Shown here: positions 44,403 through 56,816 of the stretch, one piece after another | How the letters are laid out: each line of letters starts with the position of its first letter | How positions within the stretch are numbered: the stretch's first letter is position 1 | From: Cepaea hortensis | Lineage: Eukaryota > Mollusca > Gastropoda > Stylommatophora > Helicidae | NCBI GenBank assembly: GCA_963921405.1 | Contig: OY992884.1 | Span: 61,861,391 to 61,925,390, forward strand | Reading direction: 5' to 3' | Length of the DNA stretch: 64,000 nt | Notes under the pieces: generated by a model | The model's database searches: none | Told to the model about the DNA's origin: nothing | The model's input: only the letters and a program-made list of their open reading frames with translations | Made by a program: the position numbers and the translations under genes

Positions 44403-45803
44403 AGTAGCTCACACCACGCCTTTATGATATAAAGCCTTGTTGTTTTCAATACGTAGGCAACTTTCCTATCGCTAGCACAATATTACTCAAAGACAAATCT
44501 TTTAAAAAATGCATCAGGTTTTCAATTCTTCAATTCTATCTTAAAACAAATAATTATACACATATGCCTGCTCCTTAACTAATTTAAATTAAACCTCGCT
44601 TACTCAGCCAACATTGTCCTTCGGTTCTGCAAACTTCAAACGGACAGGCAATGACTTCCAGGGCCTCTCAGGTTTCGTTCTCGTATGCTGAGACTAAGTA
44701 CTTGAACAAGGATCGACAAGGCTCGCTAAGGCTCGATATCAACAATCAGCGCCTGTGATCAGAGGACAGCACTGGCCAGCCCTCTGAAATCATCAATGAA
44801 CACTAGTGTAGAGCAGCGGCGTTATTCAGGCAAGGAGCAGACTGTGTGACAACGATTCAGCCGCCTTCTCCAATCGACGACGCAAGTTGTAGTTCCAACG
44901 TCAGACTTCTCCAGCGGAAACGCCTGGAGTCCGTATTATTTAAAGCCGTCCAAACGATTACGTCATTTCGGTGACATCCTTCTTCCAACGTCTAAGGTTT
45001 CGCTACTCTCAGCCCCTGGTCGGGCCCCTACCAGTTTTGAGGTTTTCTTTTCACCCTAGACAGGGCTCTTCAAGGCGTCGACTTGAAAGCTGCTCTAGCT
45101 CGATAAAGCGATTTAATTTGGGTCCCCTCTTCAGCAAGCCGGCAACCCAGTTTGCCTAACTACCTCCGAGGGTTCCCTATTAGAGGTTTTCGCTTTGATT
45201 GTTCAAAAACATTATGATACGCTAGAGTTCAGGGTGAGCAAACACGACTGTACTTTCTCGTAAATTCCAAACGAAGGAGCAATAGGCTTGTCTCAATATA
45301 AGTTCTCTTCAAAACGAGTTCTCCATTTAATTTAAGTTGTTTATAGCTGTCTTGAGATGTCTTAGTATGTAACTGGCTGACCTTCAAGCGCAAGGTTAAC
45401 CAACGGCTGTAATAATGGCAGGTCAAACTTCATATCATTTTGACAAAAATCCCGTTATTTCAAGTAGTTATGATGAGAAACAGCTTAGTAAAACTCCACA
45501 GGCAACCATGTCATGAAGAAGACGGCTCCATTCAAAAATCTTGACGTGTATGCTTTTAATTTAGGTAGTCCGAAAAATGCTTCAATTGTGACTTTGACTC
45601 AATTAGAAATGGTCCGGTTTCGAACTTTTTGTTTAAATGAATGTCTTTAAAATTTGTAAAACTTGGTTCATACCTCAGCAAGTTGGTAACAAATTTTTCA
45701 TAAAATTCCGCTGTGGCATGTTGCATGTTGATTCCCGTACTTCGCGTTATACACGACATCCAAGCAAAAAATCGGATCTTGGGAGCGGCGCCAAAAATCC
45801 ATC
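44403..45803 (-). other. Element 2 5' leader
   Basis: Non-coding. Contains CCCCTGGTCGGG at about 45015, the leader motif. A TGGCGCC is found about 12 bases inside the 5' LTR on the minus strand and may be the primer-binding site. Confidence 0.55.
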
Positions 45804-46067
45804 TGTAACAATACGGTACAGAGGATCAACAAGTAACTTCTGATGTATTCATTTTAAAACAGGTTTATTGGTTCATGTCGGCCGATACAAAATCCAGAGA
45901 CCACTAAATGTGATGTTGTCCTGTCTTGTCTCTGCTCTAATGGTAACTACCCAAACCAACCTACGTCACGACTTGAGCATCCTTCTTACTGTTCTATCAG
46001 GATGCTCAAGCGTGCTCCAATCCTGCACACCTAAGCTAATAACAGATATGATATTCATTCTGCTACA
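45804..46067 (-). repeat. Element 2 5' LTR
   Basis: Matches 38571-38834 except four substitutions. Confidence 0.95.
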
Positions 46068-48110
46068 GATCTCTACCATTACTCTATTCATTTCTTGCTG
46101 TGCCATCAAACCACTATCTGGTGTTGATTCGCCAGCCATCATTCTTCTCCTTGTCCGTGCAATTACAATTCCCCATTTCTCACAATATTCGTCAGCTGAA
46201 TGTATTGCATTGTGGATAATTTCGTCATTTTTCAAACTCAAGATTTGCACAACCCCTTTCTTTAGATCACAAGAAGCTTCATGGAACCCCATTTTCGGAT
46301 CCTGCAAACGTTTTGTCACTTTCTCTAGTGACGCTAAAATTGGGTACCACAAATTTAATAACGATATAAACAGAAATTGTTGAATATAGAGTTCAGAAGC
46401 GAGCCTGCATCGCATTTGGTTTCCCATGAAAAGTCTCCTTTCTGCAGGTGTTCAAGGCTGGCAATAATGTTGTCCAACTCCGTGTGGATTACTTCACAGC
46501 GTCATGGCGAGAACTCCATCGTGTATCACATTGTTTTTTGATAGTTCGAGAGGTAAATGATTTTAAGACCTCCCAATGGGAGGTAGATGAAGAAAAGAAA
46601 GTAAACAGCTTTTCCACAACTCAAAAAAAACAAAAAACAAATGTAACGACCAAAAAAATGTAACGATAACAGCTTCCATCTAAATTGCACGGGCACAGGC
46701 GAAATTGAGGCTCTGCTTCTCGAAATTCACAAACACAGCTTTTGGGTTAATGTCAAGAATTCTCTGTTGGACACCTTCCCGCACTCCAGCCATAACTGCA
46801 GCATTATCATATGCTGGGCCGCGAAAGTCATTGATGGCAATGTTATCTTCTAATTTTTTTAAAGAATTTCCGTTACCAAGCTCAATGCATCTTTCTTGTT
46901 GACTTGGAAATATCCTAGAAATACCTCCTTTATTTCTACCTTTCTATTGCCATCATCAATATGAACATAACGTAGAATTTCAGATACCTGATCTTCATGG
47001 GCAATGTCTGGAGTAGAATCCAACATTATGCTCAAATACTTGGCATCCTTCATTTCTGAAATAAGTTTGTTCTTGACTGTTTCACCAAGAATAGGCCTAT
47101 CGATTATTTTGTTGTGACTTCTGTTGGACAAATACGATACACTTTTGGCTTATCTGTCCCTCTCTGCTAAAAAATTCCCTTTCTTTTCCCTTAATGTCTC
47201 CTCTGGCTCTGATAAATGTGAAATTCCTTCTCCTCGATGTCCACGAAGGGCGAGATTCTGTTTTGCCAAAAATGCCACAACTTTGACACCCGTTCAGTTA
47301 TTGCTTTCCATTTCTTCTTCATAGCAGACATCTGCTGTTGAAATTCAGCATCTATCATAGTAGAACTCTTGAGTCGACTTACGAGGGTCAGGTATTCCTT
47401 AATGTTAGCTCTATGAGATGGTCTTTTCTCATGATCAGGTATTCGATGACTCCACTTTCTCCAAATAAAGAAACCTTTTTCCTGGCTAACGTTTGACATA
47501 GACGACGGCTGTTCCTTTGAAAAAAAAAAACAACATACAAAACAGTAGCATGCGTCCCGGTATGGAGAGTATAACAACCTCTTTCTCTCCACGATTTCTC
47601 CATTTGTGGAAACTTTTTAAAGCCACTTTAAAAAAAAAAACCTCTTCTATTCTTCTCAGCAAATGGGGTAAATGGCCCACTCTTATTTTGATATTTTTCT
47701 AGACCATGTTGTACTATTGTTATTTACAACTTATCTGAAATCGATTTCTTCAAATAGCCAAAATCGTTTTTTTTTTCCTTTTCAAAAATGTGCTAATATC
47801 TCCTTTATCTTCCACTTCCTCACATGAATCATAATTCTGACAATGAGACTGAGAAGATTCAAGACTCCCAGGAGGAGAGACAGTATTATGATCTGATTGA
47901 GCTGCAGGTGAATCCTCCGAGTCCGAGCCAGCACAGTCATCATGATCATGATGATCATCGTTTACTTCTACATGTTCAACAACTTGTTCTTTACTTCTAT
48001 TTATCCAGGTATCTAATGCCCCTCTTTGACGGAACTGTTCTTTGTATCGGATTCTCCTTTTCTTCCTGTTCTGTGCACCACTCGCTTGAACTTTCTTCGT
48101 CTGTGACATT
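46068..48110 (-). pseudogene. ZMYM1-like hAT transposase, decayed
   Basis: Minus strand from 48109: SGAQNRKKRR and FRQRGALDTWI (N-terminus); the zinc-binding TTF-like region with YRDACYCFVC (about 47560) and RRLSSTMID-type helix; DUF4371 core LSIMLDSTPDIAHEDQ (about 47030-46980); then GPAYDNAAVMAGVREGVQ and INPKAVFVN (about 46820-46720), CDTRWSSRHDAV (about 46520), and IVIARTRRRMMAGE (about 46150). The pieces lie in order in several frames, so frameshifts are many. hAT transposases cut and paste DNA with 8-bp duplications; termini were not found. Element 2 interrupts it at 46068. Confidence 0.8.
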
Positions 48111-48165
48111 GGGAATAAAAACCATCAATTAAAAAGAATAAAGAAACCCAATCTTTTTTGCACAA

Positions 48166-48272
48166 GGGAGACTTTATACATAGTTGAAGTATGAATAAAG
48201 GGATACTTTATACATAGTTGAAGTATGAATAAAGGGATACTTTATACATAGTTGAAGTATGAATAGAACTGA
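48166..48272. repeat. 34-bp tandem repeat, three copies
   Basis: GGGATACTTTATACATAGTT units begin at 48166, 48200 and 48234, ending 5 bp before element 3. Nearly identical. Confidence 0.9.
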
Positions 48273-48277
48273 GCTTT

Positions 48278-48582
48278 TATAACAGAGCGAGTCTGAATGC
48301 AACTGTAGCTGAACGTAACTGTAGGAAATCAAGACAACTCCTTGATGATAAATAAGTGTGTCTGTTTAATTATTAAGGTTCTCTGGTACAAAAATTGTAG
48401 ACTGCAAATAGCAAAGCTTGTTGACAGTTAGCCGGCCGATCGTTACTAACCCCCTACGTCAGCACGTGAGTGTGACTCAAATCTCTAACTACCGTGCTCC
48501 TTCGTGCTCATTCCCTTTCCCTTTGCGCAGCATCTTGCATACCAAACTAACTAAAGCCCATATAACAGGTCATACTGTTATA
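48278..48582 (-). repeat. Element 3 3' LTR
   Basis: Differs from the 5' LTR at four positions. LTR sequence is largely unlike those of elements 1 and 2, though ACGTCA-GCACG/CGTGCT pairing occupies a comparable place. Confidence 0.95.
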
Positions 48583-48623
48583 TTACCTTCCCATCCCAAC
48601 AAGACTTTTCCCTGAAAAGTCTT
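48583..48623 (-). promoter_or_regulatory. Polypurine tract and hairpin, element 3
   Basis: Stem AAGACTTTTC (48601-48610) with GAAAAGTCTT (48614-48623), loop CCT; the purine tract GGGATGGGAAGG on the minus strand lies between it and the LTR. Confidence 0.75.
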
Positions 48624-51600
48624 AACTCTCAAACCCCAAGTCTATGACCCAAATCACTTAACCCAAAAATCCCACACAATTTAAATTACCTCTTCTTCAT
48701 TTCTGTAATAATTTTTAAGCAATCCTCTTACATAACTAGCATCAACCCATCTACAACATTCATATACCTCTAACTCCAACCTGGAACCCTTATTCATTAC
48801 CCTTCTCTCTATATCTCAACAATTTATCTTATAGCCAGCAGCTCTATACTTCTTGTCTACTTATATCTTATAGCAAACCGCTATGTTTCTCCACAGACCT
48901 TTGTGAAGTCATACTTCTTCTTCGTTTATGTAATACAAAATTTCATTTTTCTAAAACAATTTATAAGGAATCTATCTAGATATTTCATTTAATATATACA
49001 TATATTCATCAAAACCGTTGGTATATAAACACAATTGGAAATTTGTCGTGCGTTATGCAACCTCTCATATCCTCTCAACATCAACAAAACAACACAGGAT
49101 AGACAGAAAAGATGGGGTGCGCACCCAGATATAAAGATATAAAGAAGTAGTCAGAAAGCAATCACATTTACCTCCCTTGCAATCACAAAAAACTTTATAA
49201 TTAAAGTTTTAAAAACGCATCTTATTATCCAAGAATATATACTTCTGTTTGTTATAAATTAAGTCGATCCAAAATTTCTTCCTTTTATACTCCATATTAA
49301 TATTTGTGCTGCCATCCACAACCATTAATGACTATATTTCGCATGGCTCATGTTCAACCATAAAAATAATATTGATAATGTTCATTTCTTATGAACATAC
49401 TTTAAACCAATTAACGCTGCTTATCACAGCTCCTATATTTACCCCCTCACATCCCATTATAACCATCCTTGTTCATGGGCGTATCCAACTTCGTACTAAA
49501 CTATATGTGCTGCTATCTACAGCCCCCTTACTGTCACCCCCATTTACTTATATTCCTATTTTGGCACTGTATTCCCATTGATGCTGACTAACGCAGCTCC
49601 TTTTTATGCCACCTACAGACGTTAGTCACGTTAACTTCTTCTTCCTTAATATAACATGGCATCTAATCCATATATTTCCAATTAATGCTGACTTGATACA
49701 ACTCCTATTTCAACCTCCCAGAACCATATATTTCTACCAGCCTTATATCCCCATCATCTAAGCATGGCATTTAATTCATGTGTTTCTAAACTACATGTAA
49801 TTAACCCCCCCCCCCCCCCCCCATATTCCAACCATTAATGCTGACTGGTGCAGCAGCCTTCTTACTATCATAAGGCCGAAGTTTATAATACTCATGTTTA
49901 CTAAAACTTATTACTCACAAGGGAAATATGTCTCTCTTCTAGTCCACAGTCGTTTGTTTGCTATTTTCTGAACGAAGCCCCATCCTATTGCTTTCAGCAA
50001 TTCTATACTCAGAACAAAATAATAACAATTTCAACTAAGACTTAACAATCATCAAGTTAATGTGATGAATTCAAATTAGTCAAAATAACTGAAAGCACAA
50101 GTTACAAAAGTTATTAACCAACTGTACATAGTCACATTATCACCAATTTAAATCAATATAAACAATAACGGTCTCTTTTACGGACCGCTAAATTACCCTA
50201 AAATAAAGAAAACACAACAAGTCTTCTTCTAAAATCAAATAATAACCATTTCACAGAACCAATTCAATCAAAAATAATACACTACATTATAAATGATGCA
50301 ATGCATTATACTATACGAAAACCTAACTTAACACATATGTAATCTACAGCTACTATATATAGGAAGACTGCTTTGTCTTCCAACACAGGTCAGGCATTTT
50401 AAATCCTCCAAAAAATAATTCTCTTGCAATCTGCAGTCTACTCCATCACCCTATTGACCATATCTCCACTTTTTCAATAACGCTAGATTTCTCTCTATCA
50501 TTGCCATTTCAACATCAATGTCTTCTCTAACCTGAGGAGAACTCAACAAGTCAAATTTCAAAACTAAATGGCAATAAAGAATACATCTTCAAGATTCATA
50601 CGAGAATTGACATCCCTATTACTCAACTTATTACCAAAATATATAACATCATGTCTACTCATCAAGACAACTTATAACAACCATTAATCAGGCTATTTGT
50701 TAACCTGTTTCTATAATTCATCTGTAATTCACAGCTACCGTATTTCATCAATTACAAATTTCCTCTTTAAAGCAAAATATTTTCTATCAGTCTATTTGCA
50801 AGTCAAACCATTGATTATCTCCCTTCATAATATTCCATCTGTTACAAAACTAACTCATAACGACACCACTGTATTTGAAATATGAAGGAAACAATTACTG
50901 CTAACCACAACTGAAATTGCTCCATTTACTAACTAGTGTGGTTATTTCAGCGTACAACAACTCATCTATCTACTAAGGGAAATTGCAACTCAGCACAGCT
51001 ATTTCCTAATCTAGTTGTTTCCCCTGAATTTGATTTGTACCAAGAACTAACTCTACTTTTAAGTTTCTCGTCCACACGACGCAACTAACGTCTCATTCTC
51101 TCGCATCATCACTACTCTCCATCATCTCACCCCAACAAGTCAAGGTTACACTCCCTCCTAAGTTCATTCACTCACACTGCGACGGCAGATACGCCACTCA
51201 CAATTATCGAAACACTTTCTACAGTGTTCAACTTATAATACTCTGCCGTTCAGCTGGTTAGTCACGTTCTCTTCTTCCTCTGCTCAACCAACTCATTAGC
51301 TCTAGCAATCAACATTCACAAGTAACCTATATCTCTCCTTGTCAGCTTTACATTCTACATGCTTCTAACGATTCACATGCATCTTACATAATATTTTCTC
51401 AGAATTACTCACTTCTGTCTCTCTCGCCGTTACTCCTCAATTTCCTTTACCATCTTCACTCGCTTATTCAACGATCAATTTTCAACGTCACCTCTTCACA
51501 ACTTAACTCAGACAACCAATTCCTCATCAACCCCCATCATTCAATACCTTAATTCTGCTGTCTATACCTTTTACTCGCTGACAATCACTTTCTCCGCACA

Positions 51601-52660
51601 CTCACATCTGCCAACGACATGGAATCTGCTTCCTAAAACACAAACGGAACATTACTTCCCTATCTTCATTATCTCTGTCATAGAATATTCATTAATTCTG
51701 TCCAACACCACACATTCTAAACAAAAGATATCACAAATTTACAATCATCTTCTCTCTACCTCCCAACTTTCGCATACTCACTTACTCTGTCCTCCACGAA
51801 ATCACCAGTATGCTTTATCAGCGTCACTACTCAGCCATTGTTCGCATATTCTCACGGCAGTCGTATTTTATGCTTGCTCAAACAGTGACACAAGATATAC
51901 CAAATGTCTCGTACATGCATGCGCTACTACTACTAATCATTACCCGACATCGTTCTATCCATGCATTCCAACTAGATTATTTCATTTCATTCTCTAATCA
52001 GCACGACGAACACAAGTTTGTCTATACATTTACACACGCAAAGACAACGCATAACCAACCAAATCACTCTGACATTCAACTGCTTACTCACTTCTCCTCA
52101 ATCTCTTCATCCTACACTATTTATGCGTCGGATTCTCTCATCTCCACCAATACTACTATATCTGCTTCTCAAACCAACCAACGAAACTTAAATTCTATCT
52201 CAGACATCACGTCATATCATATTTATACTCCTGTTACTCTTCTAAAAGCTCTGAGTCAGGCCCTCTCAAACAATACGTCAAGTCTAGTACAAGCATTCAT
52301 AATTAGTTTATCTGTTTCCGTGCAAATTCTATGCTGAGTCTAGCCTACCTCAATCACACCAGTTATACATCACTCAACTTGATCAACCGGACAAGGGACG
52401 TTTCAATTTCCACATTGAAATTCCAAATTCCACAATTCCCGCACCACAACCAAACACAAAATATTCTTTATAGCGTATCCACGTAGAATATTCCACCACT
52501 ATTACTTGCTGTGACTCTTTATCCAAAATAACACTATTGCCTACACCATATATTGTGATGCTACACCAAAAAATTTCATCTGCCTATTTTAGATAGAACA
52601 TATGTATATGCTCAAACCGCAAAACAATGCCATACGCTATTTCTCACCCTCAGAATTCTA
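48624..52660 (-). other. Element 3 non-coding interior
   Basis: Palindrome GGGTGCGCACCC (49115-49126); hairpins at 49189-49210, 49416-49430, 49509-49523, 49583-49597, 49840-49854, 50166-50190 and about 50363-50382 (GGAAGAC/GTCTTCC); an 18-C run at 49805-49822. No long frame. Confidence 0.75.
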
Positions 52661-54104
52661 AAAGCTATAGAGCGTATCCAACCCAAGTATTTCATTGTCT
52701 CCTATTGCTGTGTGTATCTCTTCAACTACCTCATCTTCAGTATCCACAACTGTTAGACTGTCATTAAAGTACTCAGGTCTTACGGTCATATATTATGTGA
52801 TTTTTCTTATGTCATCTTCCGTAGTCTTTCCGTAGATTTCTGCTATCTGTTTATTACTATTCTTCTTCTTAAGTGCTTTCTTTCTGTTTCCTTTATTTGC
52901 TATTCTTGTTTTTACCGCGTCTGTCTGCTCATTGTTTTCAGTATGTGTCCGATATATTTTATACCTTCCTCCCTCATCTTCAGAATAATCACTGTATATG
53001 GTCGTTCCAGCATATGTTGCAGAAGAGGAAACAACATCTCTGTAGTCGGAACTCCTACCACCAATATTCTTTTTATTTATACCGCTACCTTTCCTATCGC
53101 AGTCAGGGAGAAACTTCATGTCTCCGTCTGAGGCATTTGTTACTACGCCAGTCGAACCCACGTTTACCAGCAAACTTTCAGATCTGGCTTTGACACTTTT
53201 TCTAACCTTCTGTCTGGTGTTTCTTGGTTTTAACTGCTTACCTACATTCTCTTTAATTTTGACTGACGCAACCTTTTCAACTTGTGCTGGTTTTGTAAGT
53301 TCTACAATAGTTTGTGTTTCCCTTCCTATCTTTTTAATGGGTTGTACCGTGTCTACTTGAGTCTGCGTATTATTATCCACAATTATCCACCATTTCCATC
53401 ATTCGCGTCTGTGTCTCTCTTTCTTGTCTACTTCTAACAACTGAAAATACCTGTCGATCACCAGCTAAGGTTCTATTAGTCTGATGCTGATTTTCAGTTT
53501 TGTTTGCCTTTGCGAGTGCATATTTCAGCTTTGTGATTTCAAACCATTGAACGCGCAACGTTCACGCATCTTGATTATTGGATGGCCAGTCCCAGTTCCA
53601 TTTCTTCTTATAAAAATTCTGTCTCTGCCAACCATTAAATTCTGGTCTGTTATGTTGTCTCTCTTCATACCTTCGTGTTCTCGTCGCGTCGTTTACCTTT
53701 CGTCTGTGGTAGTTTCTGTTGTTATAAAGTGGTTGTCTTCTAAAACAGGTGGAACTTTGACATGGCCTTAGCGTAATGGTATCATACTGGCTCCGACTAC
53801 ATTGCCCTCTACTACGTGTCCGTGTTTCTATCCTATTTATACTAATCCGTCTCCCACTATTACCAGCGTATCTAATGTTCGTTGGTTGTTCTACTCTATG
53901 TTCAGCATTTCTCTGATTCCCTGTCCTTCTAAAATTCCTTTGCATTTCTCCAGAATTCCTATTAACACTTCTATTCTGAGCGTTAAACTGAGCACGTCTG
54001 TTGCCACAAAATCTAAAAGTGTGTCTTCTCTGACCACAATTCCAACAAATCATATTTGTACTACCTGGCGACTCTCTTATAGACAAAACCTGTTCTTCTA
54101 CCAT
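52660..54104 (-). pseudogene. Element 3 nucleocapsid-like ORF, broken
   Basis: Starts at 54104 with a CCHC zinc knuckle CWNCGQRRHTFRFC about 19 residues in, then a long Arg/Asn-rich basic region ending NWDWPSNNQDA. An in-frame TGA (about 53562) follows where relatives have Arg. WFEITKLKYALAK and ETQTR continue to a frameshift caused by a tandem 10-bp duplication (GTGGATAATT, about 53380-53400). NTQTQ and the acidic/basic tail continue to a TAA at about 52793, after which RPEYFND and the conserved terminal block are still readable. No capsid domain precedes the knuckle. The knuckle would bind RNA, as in retroviral nucleocapsid. Confidence 0.75.
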
Positions 54105-54317
54105 GTTGCAATATTCTTATTATATAGCTCAATAGAAATTATTTCAAGATTACAATATGGTTAATTATAATTATTGTTAATATACTTTATGTAAGGTTAC
54201 CCTTGAGGACGTAAGTTTCCCAACGCGTAGTATCGTGTTCTTCAAAAAAAAAATCCATCCAATTGACGAGAATTTGGATCCTGAGTAGTCTCTGGCCTCA
54301 CTAGTGTAACGATCACT

Positions 54318-54449
54318 TTCACCCCTGGTCGGGCACGTCTGAACTTTGGCTTCACCCCTGGTTGGGAACGTCTGAACTTTGGCTTCACCCTTGGTTGGGC
54401 ACGTCTGAACTTTGGCTTCACCCGTGGTTGGGCACGTCTAAACTTTGGC
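54318..54449. repeat. 33-bp tandem repeat, four copies
   Basis: TTCACCCCTGGTTGGGAACG units start at about 54318, 54351, 54384 and 54417. The unit contains the leader motif that occurs once in elements 1 and 2. Confidence 0.9.
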
Positions 54450-55377
54450 TCTTTGGTATCAATTCGTTCTGGAAACGTCTGTCTCTAGCTCGACTCTAGT
54501 CAGAAGCAAAGCGATTAAAATGGTCTCTGCCACATAACGGAACATGCGCCACCAAGTATAAAGAAGAAACCTTACTGGATTTTCCCAGACAGTCACAAAA
54601 CTGGACGACAAATATGAGAAACCAAGGAAAGGAAAGTAACGTCATTGGACGGCAACGGGGGACGCTGTGAATTCGTGGATTCGAAAGGATGTGTGTATAA
54701 AAGGCTCCGTGTGAAGGTCACACCTGGAGGCGGTAATTTCGTGATGAAGCAGCTGGGAGTCCGGAGAGGAATGTATTAAAGACAACACAACAGTAGAAAG
54801 ACCGGGTGCGGATACCTAGACTTTTATTTAATCAGTTGAACTGAGGATTTGGATAATTAAGCCTCAAGGGCAGCGAGCTGGACTTAGAGCTCGTAGGTAG
54901 ATGTTATTTAAGTGAGCGCCGATCCTGCGTATAGGGATCAGCTCACGTTTCTACAAGAGTATATACTTTGTCCTGCGGCGGAATAAAAGTACGTCTTTCG
55001 CTTGCTCGATTTGAGTCTGCCATATGTTCATGATCCTGTTGGTAAGATAGAACATGTTTTGTTGTTCTGATCTGTTCTTGACGAGTTCAATTTGAGTTGC
55101 TTTGAGTGTACGGTCCCGTGGGATTTAGAGGACAGGCACTTCGAGACAGTCTCTCCTTAGCAAGGCCGGCAACCATTATGCCCACCCGCCTCAGAGAAAC
55201 CCAATATAGCTGAATCGCACTTTGTAATGAACATCTTCATGAGCAAGAGTTTTTTTTTCACACTTGAGCAAGGTTGATACAAATTCTGAGTCAGCAAAAC
55301 GATTCTACGGCCGTATTGAAACACTCCCACAGCAGCATTTAGGAGTCTGGAGCTGACTTGACAACAAAGTTCTTTGT

Positions 55378-55593
55378 GAATAAGAATGTGGATCAGCAAC
55401 TCTTGGCTATGATAACGTCGAAGAAGCCATCAGTTTTTGCGTATGACAATGTGAATCAGCAACCCTTGAAAACGGCCACGGCTATGATGATGTGGAAAAA
55501 GCCATCAGTACTTCGCATATGACAATGTGAATCAGCAACTCTTGAAAACGGCCACGGCTATGATGATGTGGTAAAAGCCATCAGTACTTTGCG
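55378..55593. repeat. 76-bp tandem repeat, two full copies and one short
   Basis: ATGACAATGTGAATCAGCAA units at 55441 and 55517, with a shorter related unit from 55378. It lies within 60 bp of the 5' LTR. Confidence 0.85.
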
Positions 55594-55646
55594 TCGCGTT
55601 TCTCAGCCCAAGTTCAGGATCCTGGTCACGGCACCATTTCAGACTG

Positions 55647-55951
55647 TATAACAGAGCGAGTCTGAATGCAACTGTAGCTGAACGTAACTGTAGGAAATCA
55701 AGACAACTCCTTGATGATAAATAAGTGTGTCTGTTTAATTATGAAGGTTCTCTGGTACAAAAATTGTAGACTGCAAATATCAAAGCTTGTTGACAGTTAG
55801 CCGGCCGATCGTTACTAACCCCCTACGTCAGCACGTGAGTGTAACTCAAATCTCTAACTACCGTGCTCCTTCGTGCTCATTCCCTTTCCCTTTGCGCAGC
55901 ATCTTGCGTACCAAACTAACTAAAGCCCATATAACAGGTCATACTGTTATA
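55647..55951 (-). repeat. Element 3 5' LTR
   Basis: Ends CATACTGTTATA; CTTT follows directly, repeating the base run before the other LTR. Confidence 0.95.
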
Positions 55952-56116
55952 CTTTATTCATACTTAGTGACATTACATTAGTCCTTTCTGGTTGTTTAAA
56001 TAACAAGAATAATTTTTTGTGTGTCCCCAGGCGAGTTCAAGAATTGTTAACTTGCATTTCTGTACACTTACTGTTTACAGGCATCCATCTTTGTTTACGT
56101 TACCGACCTACTATTT

Positions 56117-56732
56117 CCGTGTGTTGCCGGAGGAGCAAAGAATAGTAACACTGTTGCCTACCATGCACATCGTAAGAGGCGACTAAGGAGGCTATGGTTC
56201 CGTCACCCTGCTACTGAGTGAGTGTGTGGCGCGACACTGTGAGCTGTGAATTTTACGTGGAATGCTTTTGCATCGGTCCGCGGTTGTTTTTAGCGTGAAC
56301 TGCGTGTTCGGAATAATGGCGGCCGGCTGTTGCTGGGTTGACTGGTTTGCATTTGCGGTTCATGAGTACTTTTTTTCAGGAGACTCTTTGGAGTCGGCGC
56401 TGTAGCTACGGAGTTCGTGCTTTGTGCGGCGCTTTCGGTAGGTCGCCCTGCAGAAAGAGACCGGGCCATATGGGATAAAACCCGGGTCAATGAAGTCTTT
56501 CTGGTGACTGCCGTTTCCATCGATGGTGACCTGTATTTTTCGTGGAGGACTTTTGTGTTGGCATTCTGGCGGCAGCATTATGCACAGTGTACCTGTGCGG
56601 GCTGTTGGCTTGCCGACACTCCTGTCTATTCCATTGTTCACATAGAGCAATAAGGAGCATTGTGTGTGATATTCACTAGCACAGGAACGGAGCAATATGG
56701 GGACGACCCGTTGCCGTGAAGTTGGAACCGCT

Positions 56733-56816
<84 letters not shown>

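Larger units (their letters stand above)
38571..46067 (-). mobile_element. LTR retrotransposon element 2, no pol
   Basis: 7497 bp; 264-bp LTRs differing at four positions; target duplication GATC (38567-38570 and 46068-46071). Minus polarity: the purine tract AAAGAAAGGGAGG touches the 3' LTR. The interior is collinear with elements 1 and 3, with a 125-bp tandem duplication (40889-41138) and a 287-bp one (43004-43577). The ORF is broken. No pol. It is inserted in a hAT transposase pseudogene. Confidence 0.9.
54105..55646 (-). other. Element 3 5' leader with tandem repeats
   Basis: Non-coding, no capsid-like frame. Contains a 33-bp repeat (54318-54449) and a 76-bp repeat (55378-55593). Confidence 0.6.
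48278..55951 (-). mobile_element. LTR retrotransposon element 3, no pol
   Basis: 7674 bp; 305-bp LTRs with four differences and perfect terminal inverted repeats TATAACAG/CTGTTATA; target duplication CTTT (48274-48277 and 55952-55955). A possible primer-binding site TGGTGCCGTGACCAGGAT lies about 10 bases inside the 5' LTR on the minus strand. The interior is collinear with elements 1 and 2 but more diverged. It retains a zinc-knuckle start of the ORF, not seen in the other two. No pol. Confidence 0.9.

Noticed and set aside
45500..45803. Frames in element 2 leader resembling a small protein (45556-45759)
   Set aside because: 67 codons without shared counterpart in elements 1 and 3.
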